From Cricetomys ansorgei (taxonomy: Eukaryota; Chordata; Mammalia; Rodentia; Nesomyidae), in NCBI GenBank assembly GCA_026225945.1, contig JAMJFZ010003656.1, positions 248,001 through 312,000 on the forward strand: a stretch of DNA of 64,000 bases, given 5' to 3'. The position numbers and the translations under genes are program-made. Below are positions 1 to 12,008 of the stretch, in pieces (within the stretch, counting starts at the first letter, position 1; every line of letters starts with the position of its first letter). The notes under the pieces were generated by a model. It was not told the origin of the DNA, made no database searches, and was given only the letters and a program-made list of their open reading frames with translations.

Positions 1-582
1 GAAATCTATGAAAACACAAACAGTGGAAGGAAATGAATAAAACCATTCAAGACCCAAAAGTACAAAAAGAATCAATAAAGAAAAAACAAATTTATGGAAA
101 TCTGTAAACAAGAATGGCAGAGGCAAGCTTCCCAGCAGAATACAAGAGATGAAAGAGAGGAGAGAGAATCACAGGCATTGATGACACAATAGAAAAAATG
201 GAAATTTCAGTCAAAGAAAATGTTAAATATAAAAAAAATTCCTGACACAAAATATCCAGGAAATCTGTTACACTGTGAAAAGACCAAATCTAAGAATAAT
301 AGAAAGAATAAGGTGAAGAAACTCAGGTCAAAGGCCCAGAAAATATTTTCAACAAAATCATAGAAGAAAATTTCCCTAACCTAAAGAAAGAGATACCTAT
401 AAAGGTACAAGAAGCACACAGAACACCAAATAGACTAGACCAGAAAAGTAAGTTCCCTTGGGACATATGAAGCAAAGCACTAAACATACAGAACAAATAA
501 AGAGTATTAAAAGCTGCAGGGGGGAAAGAGCAAGTAACATATAAAGTCACAGAACCTGTAGGATACCCTAAATACATAACAT
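1..582 (+). pseudogene. LINE-1 ORF1 fragment (element A)
   Basis: This is the decayed C-terminal half of a LINE-1 ORF1, the RNA-binding protein of the L1 particle. It aligns by eye to 11,090-11,640 in the near-full-length L1 of this window: the stretch encoding the coiled-coil end, then the conserved block with a PNRLDQKR-like motif (about 430-455), then the block before the C-terminal domain. It carries several in-frame stops and frameshifts. The 5' part lies beyond the left edge. Near 580 it passes directly into L1 3' UTR sequence, so all of ORF2 is missing. Confidence 0.85.
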
Positions 583-935
583 GTCTATCTAGATTGGTGT
601 CCTTGAAAAACTCCTACAGGCTGGAGTGGAGGTGTCTCTGAACATTTTACCAACCTTTGAGACTCTTTTTCTCCTGCTGGACTGCCTGGCCTACCCTTGA
701 TGTAGGTATTGGTGCCTGTCCTCGTACCATGGTGCTATGCCATGCCCTGGCTGTACTCTAATCCTGAGGGGGCAGTTCTTTTCTAGGAAGAAGGGGAATA
801 TTAGTGGGTGGTGATGGTGGTAGATCTGAGGGAGATGAAAGGGGATAGAGGGTGGAGGAAAGGGTAGACCAGGATGTATTCTGTAAGTTGTAGGAGAGAA
901 AATTAAAATTAAAAATAAAAATAAAAAAGAAATGA
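583..935 (+). mobile_element. LINE-1 3' UTR and A-rich tail (element A)
   Basis: This matches the 3' UTR of the L1 at 15,785-16,130. Shared blocks are the 'acaggctggagtgg' start, the tgcctggcctacccttga block, the G-rich stretch and the ending 'tgtaagttgtaggagagaaaa'. It ends in an A-rich tail of AAAAT units at about 897-930. The tail abuts L1 ORF2 sequence at 936, so element A is probably inserted into, or stacked against, an older L1. Confidence 0.8.
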
Positions 936-3289
936 AAAGGGGCATAACAATAGACACTGAGGAAATCCAAAGAATCATAAGGACATACTTTAAAAACCTG
1001 TACTCGACCAAACTGGAAAATCTAAATGAAATGCATAATATTCCCAACAGTAACCATTTATCAAAGTTAAATCAAGATCAGCAAAGCAATTGATATGGAC
1101 CTCTAACACCTAATGAAATCGAAGCAATCACTACGAGTCTCCCAACTAAAAACAAAAGCCCAGAGCTAGATGGTTTCACATGGAATTCTACCAGATTCTC
1201 AAAGAAGAGTTATTGTCAATACTCCTCAAATTATTCCACAAAATAGAAACAGAAGGAACAATTCATTTTATGAGGCCTCAGTTACCCTGATACCTAAACC
1301 ACATAAAGGTCTGGCAAAGAAAGAGAATTACAGACCAATTTAGTTTATGAACTATAGATGTAAAAAACAGTCAAAATACTTGCAAACTAAATCCAAGAAC
1401 ACCATCAAAAGGATCATCCACCATGATCAAGTAGGCTTCAAACCAGAGATAGTTTAATACAAAAATCAGTGAATGTAATCCACCATAATGGCACACTGAA
1501 AGACAAAAACCACATGATCATCTCATTAGATGCAGAACGAGCCTTCAACAAAATCTAACACTTCATCATAATAAAAGTACTGGAGAAATTAGGAATATAA
1601 AGGACATTCTTCAGCATAATATAACATAAAAGACAATTTACAACAAACCCATAGCTAACATCAATTTAAATGGAAACTCCAAGTAATTCTACTAAAATCA
1701 AGAAGTCAAAGTATCTTTATTTAAGATGATATAATAGTATAATAAGTGACCCAAAAAAAATTCACCAGGAAATTCCTACAGCTAATAAACTAATTCAGCA
1801 AAGTAGCTGGATACAAATTAACTCACAAAATTCAGTAGCCTTCCTCTCAGACAAATGGTCTCAGGAAAAAATCAGGGAAAATAATATCTTTCACAAATGC
1901 CTCAAATAATATAAAATATATTGGAGTATATCTTAGCATGGAAGTAAAAGACTTGTATGATAAAATCTTCATGTCATTGAAGAAGATATCAGAAGATGGA
2001 AAAATCTCCCATGCTCATGGATTGGTAGAAGAAATGACCATCCTACCAAAAGCAATCTATAGATTTAATGCAATTGCAATCAAAATTCCAACAGAGCTCT
2101 TCACAGATCTTAAAAGGACAATTTCAGCTTCATGTGGAAACAAAAAACTCAGGATAGCTCAAAACAATCCTGAATGATAAAAGCACTGCTCTAGAGTATC
2201 ACCGTTCCCAATTTCAAGTTGTACTCTAAAGCTATAGTAATAAAAAGACAGCATGATATTGGCACACAAACAACATGTTGATTAATAGAATTGAAGTGAA
2301 GATCAGGACATAAAGCCACACACCTATGGACACTTGATTTTTTTTATAAAGAGGCCAGAAATGGACACTGGGAAAAACACAGCATCTTCAGCAAATGGTA
2401 CTTACTGGTCTAATTGGATGTCTGCATATAGAATAATGCAAATATATACAAACTTACCACGCTGCACAAAACTCAAGTCCAAGTAGATCAAAGGCATAAA
2501 CATTAAACCAGATATACTGAACCTAATAGAAGAGAAAGTGGAGAATAACTTGAACTCATTGGTGCAAGAAAAGGCTTTCTGAACAGAGCACCATAAGTAC
2601 AGGCACTAAGATCAACAATTAATAAATATGATATCATGAATCTGAGAAGCTTCAGAATGGCAAAAGACACCATCATTTAGACAAAGCAGCAACCTACAGA
2701 ATGGGAAAAGATTTTTACCAACTACACATCCTATAGAGGACTAATATCCAAAATATATAAAGAACACAAGAAACTAGATATTTTTTTAAAACAAACACTA
2801 AAAAAACAGGGAACAGATTTAAACAGAGAATTCTCAATAGAGGAAACTCAGTAGCTGAGAAACTTAAAGAAATGCTAGACATCCTCAGTCATTAGGGAAA
2901 CGAAAATCAAAACTACTTTGAGATTTCATCTTACACCCACCAGAACGGTTAAGATCAATGAAACAAGTGACAGCTTATGCTGGCACGGATATTAGTAAGG
3001 GAAACACTCAGTCATTGCTGGTGGGAGTGAAAACTTGTACAGTCGCTATGGAATTCAGTGTGTCGGTTCTTCAGCAAGATGGGAATTGATCTTCATTGTG
3101 CCACAGAGACACTTGCTCAACCATGTTCATTGCTGCTCTACTCATAATAGCCAGAAATTGGAAACAATCTAATTGTTCCTCAACAGAAGAATGCATACAT
3201 TCTACACATAGAGTATTACTCAGCCAGTAAAAATAACGACATCATGAAATTTGCAGGCAAATGAATAGAACTAAAAAAATCATCCTTAG
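936..3289 (+). pseudogene. LINE-1 ORF2 3' portion (element B), decayed
   Basis: This corresponds to the reverse transcriptase through C-terminal part of L1 ORF2 and aligns to 13,210-15,760 of the second L1. Recognisable blocks are the TEEIQRIIRTYFKNLY-like segment at the start, the region before the polymerase core (about 1260-1340), the 'PKAIYRFNAI' block (about 2040-2090; longest open piece 1938-2177) and the C-terminal region near 3100-3280. Multiple stops, frameshifts and small deletions show it is dead. Its upstream half is not adjacent, because element A lies there. Confidence 0.85.
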
Positions 3290-3418
3290 TAAGGTATTCT
3301 TGATACAGAAATAAAAATGTGATATATATTTGCTTACATGTGGATATTAGCTGTTAAGTCAATGATAACCAAGCTACAATCCCTAGAACCACAGAGGTTA
3401 GGTATAGAGTGACTAAAG

Positions 3419-3647
3419 CAACAGTTCTCAACCTGTGGATCAAGACCCCTTTTGAGGTCAAACAACCCTTTCAAAGGGGTCACCTAAGACCATCTGCATA
3501 GCAGATATTTACATTGCAATTCATAACAGCAGCAAATTTACAACTATGATATATCATTGAAAATAATTTTATGGTTGGGGATCACCACAACATAAATAGC
3601 TATATTAAAGTGTCACAGCATTAGGAAGGTTGGGAGGGTTCCCACTG
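3419..3647 (+). mobile_element. URR1-like hAT (Charlie) nonautonomous element
   Basis: A ~230-bp element with terminal inverted repeats of the CAGTGGTTCTCAACCT type; here they read 'caacagttctcaacc' and '...gttcccactg'. It is in the opposite orientation to the copies at 7232 and 53,134. It encodes no protein. I see no convincing 8-bp target duplication for this copy. Confidence 0.65.
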
Positions 3648-3840
3648 GGCTGGAGGATACAAATAGTTCTCATTAGAAAGGGGAAATAGATAATCATGGA
3701 TGGAAGGGGGGTCTGTAACAGGAGGATCTATTGGGGAGGAGTATGGGAGGAGGGTTGATGAAGGACATTTGGGGAGAGACAGCTAAAATTAAGGGGCATT
3801 TGAGGGGTAGTATGGAAACCTAATGCAGTAGAAGTTTCAT

Positions 3841-3882
3841 TTGTGTGTGTGTGTGTGTGCACGCGTGCACGTGCACGTGCAA
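3841..3882. repeat. TG/CG alternating purine-pyrimidine tract
   Basis: About 40 bp of alternating purine-pyrimidine sequence, TG repeats passing into gcacgcgtgcacgtgcac. It lies within the L1 3' UTR. Such tracts can adopt Z-DNA. Confidence 0.8.
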
Positions 3883-5146
3883 TCTAAATGAAATTGCCAA
3901 ATAATATGGGAGACAGAATGGGGAGACTGGCCATCTCTTGTCACCAAATGAAACTTCCAGTACCAGGATTAGGTTACTTTTAATGCAGTTGTTGGACAAA
4001 GGGGTCCCATGGGAATCTCCAAATAGCCTAAGCTGTTGCCAAGACAAATAGGCTGCTCTCCACAAACTGACAACAAGGACCTGTTGCTCAAGACAATACA
4101 TTTACAATTATTTGAACCATGGAAAAGTCCAGCAGGTACCTAAATAGAGCCTTCACCCCCGTGTTATAGTGTCTTTGGTACAGGAAGGTAGTCTTCATGC
4201 TGCCAAAAGAGAAACATAAACACCAAGCCAGCCACAAAACCTTTATCTACAATGGTGTCCTGCCTGCAAGATATGCTATGGCAATGACAGCACAAAGCTT
4301 GTGGGAGTAACCAATCAATATCTGATCTGACTTAAGGCCAACACCATGAGATGGAACACACACCCAACAATGCCTGGGTCACCAAAAACCTAAGGCTAGA
4401 TAGCTCAGAGACTTAGGGTAAAACCAAATATTGGTTTTTGAAAAAAGTGACAAAATGACTCCTAATGATATTCTGCTATACTCATAGATCAGCGCCTTGC
4501 CCAGCCATCACCAGAGAAGCTTCTTCCTACAGCAGATGAGAGCAAATACAAAGACCACAGCCCGACATTGTGCAGAGAGTGATAAAACTTGGAACACCTA
4601 GACCTAAACAGGGTGTCTCCATCAAATCCTTCCCTTTGGGGCTCAGAGAAGCCTACAGAAGAAAAGGCCGAAGAGTGTAAGAGTCAGAGGTGATAGAAGA
4701 CACCAAGAAAACAAGGCCCTTTAAATCAGCATGAGCAAAGCTCATAGGAACTCACAGAGACTGAAGCAGCATGCACAGGACCTGCATAGGTCTGCAACAT
4801 GTTCTCTGTGTGTATATTATGGTTTCTAATTTAGTGTTTTTATGGACTTGATAAGTGTATGAACAAGTGGGCCTCTGATTCTTGTGCCTTCTCTTGTGTT
4901 TTTATTTGTTTTGTCTTCTCTAATGTGATAGTTTTTGTTTTATCTTATTATATTTTATTTTGCTATTTTTATTATTATCTCTTAGAAAGCTGTTGTTTTC
5001 TAATGATACAGAAAGGAATTGCACCTGGATGGGAGGGGAGGTGGGGAGGAACTCGTTGGAGTAGAAGGAGAAGAAACCATAATTATGATATAGTATGTGA
5101 GAAAAGAAGTTACTTTCAATAAAAGGGAAAAATTATCTTGGAATAA

Positions 5147-5275
5147 ACCTAAACAAGTAAGTGAATGAAAACACTAAAGAAAAAATTGAAGAAGACACCA
5201 GAATATCAAAATATACATGTCCAAATTCTCATAAATTGGAAGATTTAATAGTATGAAAATGTCATCTTGTAGCTA
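5147..5275 (+). pseudogene. Short LINE-1 ORF2 fragment
   Basis: A ~130-bp piece matching the ORF2 segment also seen near 1925-2045 and 14,310-14,460. It covers the 'AAGTGAA...ACACT' block, the glutamate-rich stretch and the 'cccatgctcatggat' homologous block. It follows the tail of element B and may be a separate truncated insertion. Confidence 0.6.
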
Positions 5276-5805
5276 TTACCTTTGAACCATGAAAAAAAAA
5301 TCAGTGCACTGGTACCAGGACTGCCATAAGGTAGAGAAGTGGATGCAGCCTGCAAAGTGATTGTTCAGAGGGAGCCAGAGCCCAGCAGAAGGTGATCCTT
5401 GCATGGCTTCAGCTACTTTGCCACCAGCAATGCCTTGACAATACAGTGCAAGTACTTGGTGCCACGGAACACAATCTTTCAGTAAGCCTGTGTAGTTAGT
5501 CTCAAGTTGGCCCGAGGCTGATTTCCTGCTATATAACCTCTCAACAAATAGCAGAAGGCAGAACAGAGGTCGTGGCATTGCCTGGGCCTGGTGACACTGT
5601 AGACTAGATTCTACTACTCATAATCCACTGCTTGTCTACCAAATAAAACCCACAAGTCTTCTTTGCATAAACCAATGAATCTACATACTGGTACAAATCC
5701 CTGTAAACAACTAGGAGGGCAAGATATACAATATTGTTATAGGGGCCATGGACAGGGATAACTAAAAAGCACTTGCCTTACTGCACAAAAATTAAGTGTG
5801 CCCAG

Positions 5806-5807
<2 letters not shown>
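5276..5807. other. Unassigned stretch with a 100-codon minus-strand ORF
   Basis: Moderate-GC, non-repetitive-looking sequence. An ORF of 100 codons runs on the minus strand at 5276-5578. I recognise no domain in it, and see no signal peptide or flanking splice signals that support it. It could be a processed-pseudogene remnant or chance. Confidence 0.25.

Positions 5808-5842
<35 letters not shown>
5808..5842. repeat. (CA)n microsatellite
   Basis: About 17 uninterrupted CA units. Confidence 0.95.
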
Positions 5843-5843
<1 letters not shown>

Positions 5844-5884
5844 TTAAAAATATAATGAATCTTTAAAATACAATATGTTCATAT

Positions 5885-6005
5885 ATGAATTTTTATAATT
5901 CTTTTATTAATAATTTGAGTTTCATACAATATATCTTGATAACACCCTCTTCCCATTCCTCCCTGTTCCACCTTCCCACGCCTTTGCCCTCAAAAAAAAT
6001 AGTAA
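5885..6005 (-). mobile_element. LINE-1 3' end fragment
   Basis: T-rich start followed by 'gagtttcatacaatatatcttgat' and a CT-rich 'ccctcttcccattcctccc' stretch. This is the typical reverse-strand ending of rodent L1 3' UTRs. Compare the related fragment at 48,165-48,352. Confidence 0.5.
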
Positions 6006-7231
6006 AAGAAAATTAAGTCGAGCTTATATGGCAGAAGCAGGAATCTTTCTAGAAGTTCTGCATACAGCTGCATAAAGAAGCTTGAAGAAAGGGCCCAAGT
6101 TGAGGATCTCAGCTGGACTTAAAACACTACTCAGCTCTTCTTAAAGCTGGAAATGAAGCAAAAAAAAAGTCTTGGAAGGGATCTTTTTCCCTGCAAGTGA
6201 CCAATGCTTAAAAGCTGAAGACTGTGCAAATAACAGGCAGCAATTGAAATGACATTTACTGAAAAAAAAGCTGCTAATTCTTCAGGAATAATCTGAGGTC
6301 TACTAGGCAGATCACAAAGCTAGAAGGCATACGGACTGTATGACATTTCAATGGATCACCACACCCATTTAAGTCCATAGACAATGTCTTTTAGAGCATA
6401 CATTTAAATGTCTAGTTTGCTATTCACTGTCAGGAAGATGTTTCAATGCTACACCATCAAAGCCTTCCAGACGTACTCTTTCATAAGAAGGACATTTCAT
6501 GTTTCTCTTTTGATTTCTCTCCTGTTGAGTCAGTTTGACCCTTCTGTGTGTGGAAGTCAGAAATTGAATTTTTAACCTATTTGGACCTTACTTCCTCAGT
6601 AATGCCATTAATTTCTGATCCAGGCTTTTAAAAACGTGGAGAAATGTAAACAGTTGAGTCACTCAGGCCATAGGCACATCCTTGGTGGCTTTCTGTCTCC
6701 AACTCTAGGCTTTTTGTTTGGTAGTATCTTTCATATAAAAAAGTTGATATTTGGTAAGGGATCTAATCAGTGTGGGAATGAAATGAAGTTGTTCCTCTCC
6801 TGAATTGGGCTTACACATGATTTTGGAACACAATCAAATCATGTTTTTTTTTTTTTTCCCAGGACTTAACAATTATACTGAGACTACTTAAAACACTCAT
6901 GAAGTATGGGCAAAAGTGGCATTCAACAATGTTAAAAAAAAAAAAAGCACATCTCTCAGGTATGTTCTTGGCCATAGTTACCTCAATTCATACACACAAG
7001 ACTTCTTCTCCTAAAGCAAGGGGAAAATATGCTGTGTTTCTAATCACCAAAATCTAGCATGTTCAGACTTGAATGTGGAGGAATAAGATAAGAAGGACAA
7101 ACCTACTATATTTCTGTAATGTTGAGTTTAATTCTGTGACTTGTAGCCAAAGCCTTGTGCTTGCCGAGCCTGTTTCTATCACTGTGCTACCCTCTCACAC
7201 TTGCTCATTATATTAAAATTAGCCTCTAGAC
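6006..7231. other. Single-copy-looking intergenic sequence
   Basis: No gene, clear repeat or long ORF is seen. It contains short homopolymers (T15 near 6844, A12 near 6938). It could hold old diverged repeats that I cannot recognise by eye. Confidence 0.4.
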
Positions 7232-7446
7232 CAGTGGTTCTCAACCTTCCTAATGCTGCAACACTTTAATACAGTTCCGTAAGTTGTGGTGACCTCCTCA
7301 ACCATAAAATTATTTTCACTGATACTTCATAATTGTAATTTTGCTATTCTTATGAATCATAATGTAAATATCTGATATGCAGATGGTCTTAGGCAACCCC
7401 TGTTCAATCCCCAAAGGGGTCATGACCCACAGGTTGAGAACTGCTG
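7232..7446 (-). mobile_element. URR1-like hAT element with near-matching 8-bp target duplication
   Basis: Terminal repeats read 'cagtggttctcaacc' and 'gttgagaactgctg'. The internal sequence 'atctgatatgcagatggtctta' is shared with the copies at 3419 and 53,134. The flanks ctctagac and ttctagat match at 6 of 8 positions, as expected for an aged 8-bp hAT target-site duplication. Confidence 0.8.
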
Positions 7447-8825
7447 TTCTAGATGGTTCCCTTTAGGATCTAACTTAACTAAATTGAGGAGTATCTAGAG
7501 AATTGATGAGGGCTTATTCCTGGCTACCTCTGAGGGTGTTTCCAGAGGAGCTTAGCCTTTGATTCAGTTGGCTGAGTAGGGAACTCCCATCCTTAATGTG
7601 GGTGGCACCATCTAATGGACAGAGTCCCAGATAGAACAAAAGGGTATGACAGCACAGAAAATAAGATGTTAAACAATCACTGCTACACTTGGAGGTACTT
7701 TTCTGAAAATCAGTGATTAAGCAAACCTAGTGTCTACTAGTGAGACTTTGTGAGACATAATCATGGATGGAGCAGGCAATAAATATCTAGGTCTTATCAC
7801 ATCTGAAATGCCTAAAGGGAACAACCACATGAGATCTACAATGTTCTTACTTTCCTTTGGTTCTGCATGACACTGACAGCATATAAGTAGTAGGCTTGGA
7901 TGCTGTGAGCCCTAATCTTTCTTTATGTGGTATTTCTCATGTGGTAACAAGAGTCTAAGATTTAAAATTATAGCCAATATATCATTATTTCAGGACAGGT
8001 TAATTGATCTAAATGATAAACACATTCAAATGTTGAACAGCAAGAATATTTTGCTGTCTGAGTAAGTTGATCATACTCCAAACACACAGGCTGCTATCAA
8101 GCTTGTGGTCTAGTAAAACTGCCATAGAAACTCCAGCAGAATTCTTTAACCAGCCAACATAATACCTAGTGTGCATGATAAATTTGGTTTGTTTCAAGTT
8201 CTGCTTCCAGGGCAAAATCAACAAGCACCCTAGTTGTACTGAGGGCAGGAATTGTTTCTGTGACTCCTATCGTTTTTGAAGCCCAGCTACAATTTAGAAT
8301 GGTACTTCTGAAGTCAGAGTTGCTTTCTGTTGAATTCATCATGCAGCCAGTTGCTAATGAATTTTGCCTTATTGTCACATTTTCTTCTATCTTCAGCTAA
8401 TGTTGAGGTAACAAACATTGGAGCTCCTGCACAGCCAAAAAAAATGATAGATAGCATTAATGTGGTCAGCTTTTTCTAAAGGCTTCACTTTCACCAGACC
8501 TACCCAGTCTCATATAGTCTCACTAGACATCGGGAAACCACCATCCATAGGCTTCTATAGAACACAGATGCCCTCTTTCGCCACAAGGACAGTAACATAA
8601 GGTGCTGTGCACGTACTCTCTACTGACTCCCAGGCTTTGACTCTCTTCTGTCAACTTCTTGGGAGTTGTATTGATTTAATTGTAAGAGTAATCTCATGTT
8701 CTTCTACACTATTTCCACTGGATTCAATAGTTAAGTCTAGTTATGTTAACTTTTTTAAAAAACACTCAACAAGGTTGTGAAGAATATATAAAATTGAATA
8801 CAAGGGATAAAAGACATAAAGAGAA
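7447..8825. other. Intergenic sequence, no gene seen
   Basis: Two overlapping minus-strand ORFs of ~70 codons (8009-8378) show no recognisable domain and no supporting splice context. Nothing else is identifiable. Confidence 0.4.
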
Positions 8826-9018
8826 GCTGGGGATATAGCTCAGTTAGCGCAGTATTGTCTAGCATGCACAAAACTCTGGGTTCTGTCATCAGGTCTACAT
8901 AAACCTCATGTGGTAGCAAAGGCCTATAATCCTGGAATTCAGGAGGTGGAGAAGTGAGACGCAGTAGTTCAAGATCATTATGAGTTTGAGGCAAGCCTTG
9001 GCTACATGAAATCCTGTT
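8826..9018 (+). mobile_element. ID-B1 composite SINE (B4 type)
   Basis: It begins with an ID/tRNA-like half ('gctggggatatagctcagtt', pol III A-box region). A B1-like half follows ('cctataatcctggaattcagg...gaggcaagccttggctacat'). This is the layout of the rodent B4 family. Confidence 0.75.
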
Positions 9019-9734
9019 TGTATGGCAGGTGTGAGGGAGAATCAAAGGAAAGGGGAAGGGAAGAAACTGATGTCTAATTCAGGGGAAGTTTTCAGTGGAT
9101 TAAGTGTGAAATTTAGAAAGATGGAAGGTGTAAAAAGCTCTGACAGGAGGGAGCAATTTCTCAAACCCTCGATCCTGAGGCAACAGAGAGGAAATGCCCT
9201 GGGGTTTACCTTATCCAGATCACAAAAAGCCTCTGCTGTTTTCTATCACCCACTATTGTTTCTTAGTAAAGCACTCATTTGGGCATATTGGTGGATTGTG
9301 GAGTAATGAACTTCTGCAGCTCATTCGTCTGTACAGTGGTGGCACTGCCCTGTAGTTGTTAGCCACTATGTGAGCTCACCAAAAGACAAGGTGCAAACTC
9401 TGCCAGACCTCAGCCAAGGAAACCACTCTCATGGCAAGTGCCATGCTGGACAGTAGAACCCCACGCATCTGAGCTCAGGTGTTTTTATTGATTCAGAACT
9501 CCTCAGATGTTCTATTGATAGCATATGCAGATCATTAGCGAGCAAACATCTCCCCCACAGAAATCCAACACCTGTGAGCAATACAGAATGCCAAGACCTA
9601 GGTAGCCCCTCACTCAACAGTACATAAAACAGTTATTTTATACATAACTAAAAATAAACTTCTACAACACTGCCCTTCAGAAGAAATGCCATAATGTGTG
9701 ACCAAGAGCAGCACAGATTTGAGTTTAATAGTTC
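9019..9734. other. Intergenic sequence, no gene seen
   Basis: ORFs of 94 (+) and 62 (-) codons occur but carry no recognisable motif. No repeat is identified. Confidence 0.35.
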
Positions 9735-9843
9735 CTACCAGTAATCCCAATACTGTCAAGAGGGTTTCTGGGAACTGGAGGCCAACCTGAGTTACAAAGT
9801 GAATTACCAGCTTGAGCTGAACAGTGAAACCTTGTCTAAAAAT
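9735..9843 (+). mobile_element. Old B1-like SINE
   Basis: Diverged 7SL-derived monomer: 'cagtaatcccaatact', 'ggccaacctgagttacaaagtga' and 'gaaaccttgtctaaaa'. It has no intact tail. Confidence 0.5.
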
Positions 9844-10215
9844 ATAAGAATAATGAGAGCACTACAGCACAATTGAATGTGATCACTCAATTAAAGAGTG
9901 TGGCCTGATCATACAGCTTTTTCCTAAGTTGCTACATTACAGGTTACAATGGTCACAGTGACTAAAGGGTAGATGGTAGTGGTCACTGAAGGGAAGGTGC
10001 AGAGGCAACACCAAGCCCCTACACTGGCAACAGCTCCACGGAGAGCACCATACCTTTCAAAACAGTTTCCTGCTGCTGTTGATTACATTTGTGGATGTGA
10101 ACACCTGAGTGTACAGTAAAATGTCGGGGTGAAATCTGTATTTGAATATTCACTCTAAAAGTTCTTCAACTTTGCTGAACACTTGATAGTTTTCATTAAC
10201 AAAATAGGGAACAGG
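9844..10215. other. Intergenic sequence, nothing identified
   Basis: No ORF, SINE or LTR is recognised in this ~370-bp stretch. Confidence 0.35.
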
Positions 10216-10426
10216 GAGAAGACTAGAGCGATGTCTCAGTAGCACTTCCTACTCTTGCAGAAGATCAGGCTCATTCCTCAGTACCCACATGGTGGCTCAC
10301 AACCACCTGTAACTGTAGTTCTAGACAATTTAACACATTCTGCTGGCCTCCACAGGCAATATATGCACTCAGAATCTCATGCAGGCACCCACATATACAT
10401 ATAAACTCAAAAACTCTTTTTTAGAA
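10216..10426 (+). mobile_element. B2 SINE
   Basis: tRNA-derived head ('gactagagcgatgtctcag...cactt'), then 'cacatggtggctcacaaccacctgtaact' and 'ctggcctccacaggca', typical of B2. It ends immediately before the near-full-length L1. Confidence 0.8.
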
Positions 10427-10439
10427 ATGGTAAAACTGC

Positions 10440-10836
10440 AACACCAGCTACCACAACTGCAGGTAGGCTGCTCTCCCTGCCACAGAATCCCACACACACT
10501 CTTAGAGACCCCCCATTTCTGATCATCCCTCTCCTCCATGTTGTCACCTTGCCCCATCCCCCAACTCAAGTGGAGGCTCCTTGCTTGGACCAGAGGCCAC
10601 CCCAGACTAGACAACTCCAGAAGCCAAGCCAGCCTCCAGAACTCCAGGGAACACTTTCTGCAGGTCCGCCTACATTCTCCCAAAGCCCACCCAACTCCAG
10701 TGAAAATCCCCATCCCTACCCCAAGCCACACTGACCAGAAGACCAGAGAAGAGACAGAACTCAAGGGAGTTAGACTCTCATCCAATAAAGAAAAATTCAG
10801 AAATTGGCATCTAAAGCTATAATCACCCAAGCACAG
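10440..10836 (+). other. LINE-1 5' UTR-like region
   Basis: C-rich, ORF1-proximal sequence ('caagccagcctccagaactcc', 'cagaagaccagagaag'). It precedes the ORF1 start as expected for the end of an L1 5' UTR. Promoter monomers are not seen, so the true 5' end may be truncated. Confidence 0.5.
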
Positions 10837-11900
10837 ATGCCTAAACACCAGCATAAGAACACAATTAACAACCACCACGGCATTATGGCAACACCAGAGC
10901 CCAACAGTCTTTCTACAAACCGCCCCCCCAACACTCTGGCACAGGTGACGCAGAAGAAAAAGACCTTACAGCCAACTTTATGAAGATAAAAGAGGTCCTT
11001 AAAGAGGAAAAGAATAAAATCCTCAAAGAAATCGAAGAAGAGAAAAACAAACAATTGCAGGAATTGAGTAAACTTATCAAATAAACACAAAAAAAACACA
11101 AGAAAAAGTAAACAAACAATGGAAGGAAAGGAACAAAACTGTCCAAGACTTGAAAATGGAAATAGAAACAATAAAGAAAACACAAACTTGGAAATGAAAA
11201 ACCTGGAAAAGTGATCAGGCAAACTACAAGAACATAATAAAGAGATGGAAGAGAGAATCTCAGGAGTCAAAGGCACTATAGATGAAACAGGTACGTATGT
11301 AAAGAAAACTATTAAATCCAAAAACCTCCTTACACAAAACATCCAGGAAATCTAGGACACTATGAAAACACAAAGCCTAAGAATAATATGAATAGAGGAA
11401 AGAGAAGATTCCACCTCAAAGGCCCCAAAATCAGTGAAGAAAATTGTCCAAACCTATAGAAGGAGATACCTATAAAGGTACAAGAAGCATACAGAACGCC
11501 AAATAGACTGGACCAGAAAAGAAAGACCCTTTGCCACATAATAATCAAAACACTAAACATACAGAACAAAAAAAAAAGAATATTAAAAGCTGCAAGAGAA
11601 AAACAAGTAACACACGAAGGCAAACCTATTAGAATTACACCCACCTTCTCAATGGAGACCCTAGAAGTCAGAAGGTCCTGGACAGAAGTACAACAGACTC
11701 TAAGGGATTACAGATGCCAGCCCAGACTACTATACTCAGTAAAACTCTCAATTATCATAGTCAGAGAAAACAAAATATTTCATGATAAATCCAAATTCAA
11801 ACAATATCTATGTATAAATCCTGCCCTACAAAAGGTATTAGAAGGAAAACTGCAACCAAACGAGATTAGGAAAACTCACTCAGGAAAACACAAGAAATAA
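10837..11900 (+). pseudogene. LINE-1 ORF1p pseudogene
   Basis: ORF1p is the trimeric nucleic-acid chaperone of the L1 particle. A candidate ATG at 10,837 begins a basic, Ser/Asn/Pro-rich N-terminus. A frameshift leads into a Lys/Glu-rich coiled-coil segment (about 10,955-11,080). The RRM-like core follows, with recognisable ENFPNLKKE-like and PNRLDQKRK-like blocks near 11,440-11,530. The C-terminal domain is open from 11,652 to 11,900 (82 codons, with a QPRLLYSVKLSI block). Several in-frame stops lie between 11,080 and 11,640. Confidence 0.85.
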
Positions 11901-11936
11901 TCTCACAGCATCATAATCAATAGAATAGAGATACAC

Positions 11937-11960
11937 ACAAACACACACACACACACACTA
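11937..11960. repeat. (CA)n in the L1 ORF1-ORF2 spacer
   Basis: Short CA run between the two L1 reading frames. Confidence 0.85.
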
Positions 11961-12008
11961 CAAACCAACAACAACTACAAAATAACAGGACTTAACAATC
12001 ATTGGTTA

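Larger units (their letters stand above)
3290..5130 (+). mobile_element. LINE-1 long 3' UTR (element B, Lx-like)
   Basis: A long rodent L1 3' UTR follows the end of ORF2. It starts at 'gtggatattagctgtt' and ends near an A-rich 'caataaaaggg' at about 5118. The same sequence recurs in reverse at 20,155-21,358 and in part at 39,604-40,230. A URR1-like DNA transposon interrupts it at 3419-3647, and a TG/CG microsatellite at 3841-3882 lies inside it. No host gene is visible. Confidence 0.75.

Noticed and set aside
5276..5578. Processed pseudogene of a host gene
   Set aside because: The ORF looked protein-like, but I could not match it to any family and no poly(A) tail or target duplication was visible.
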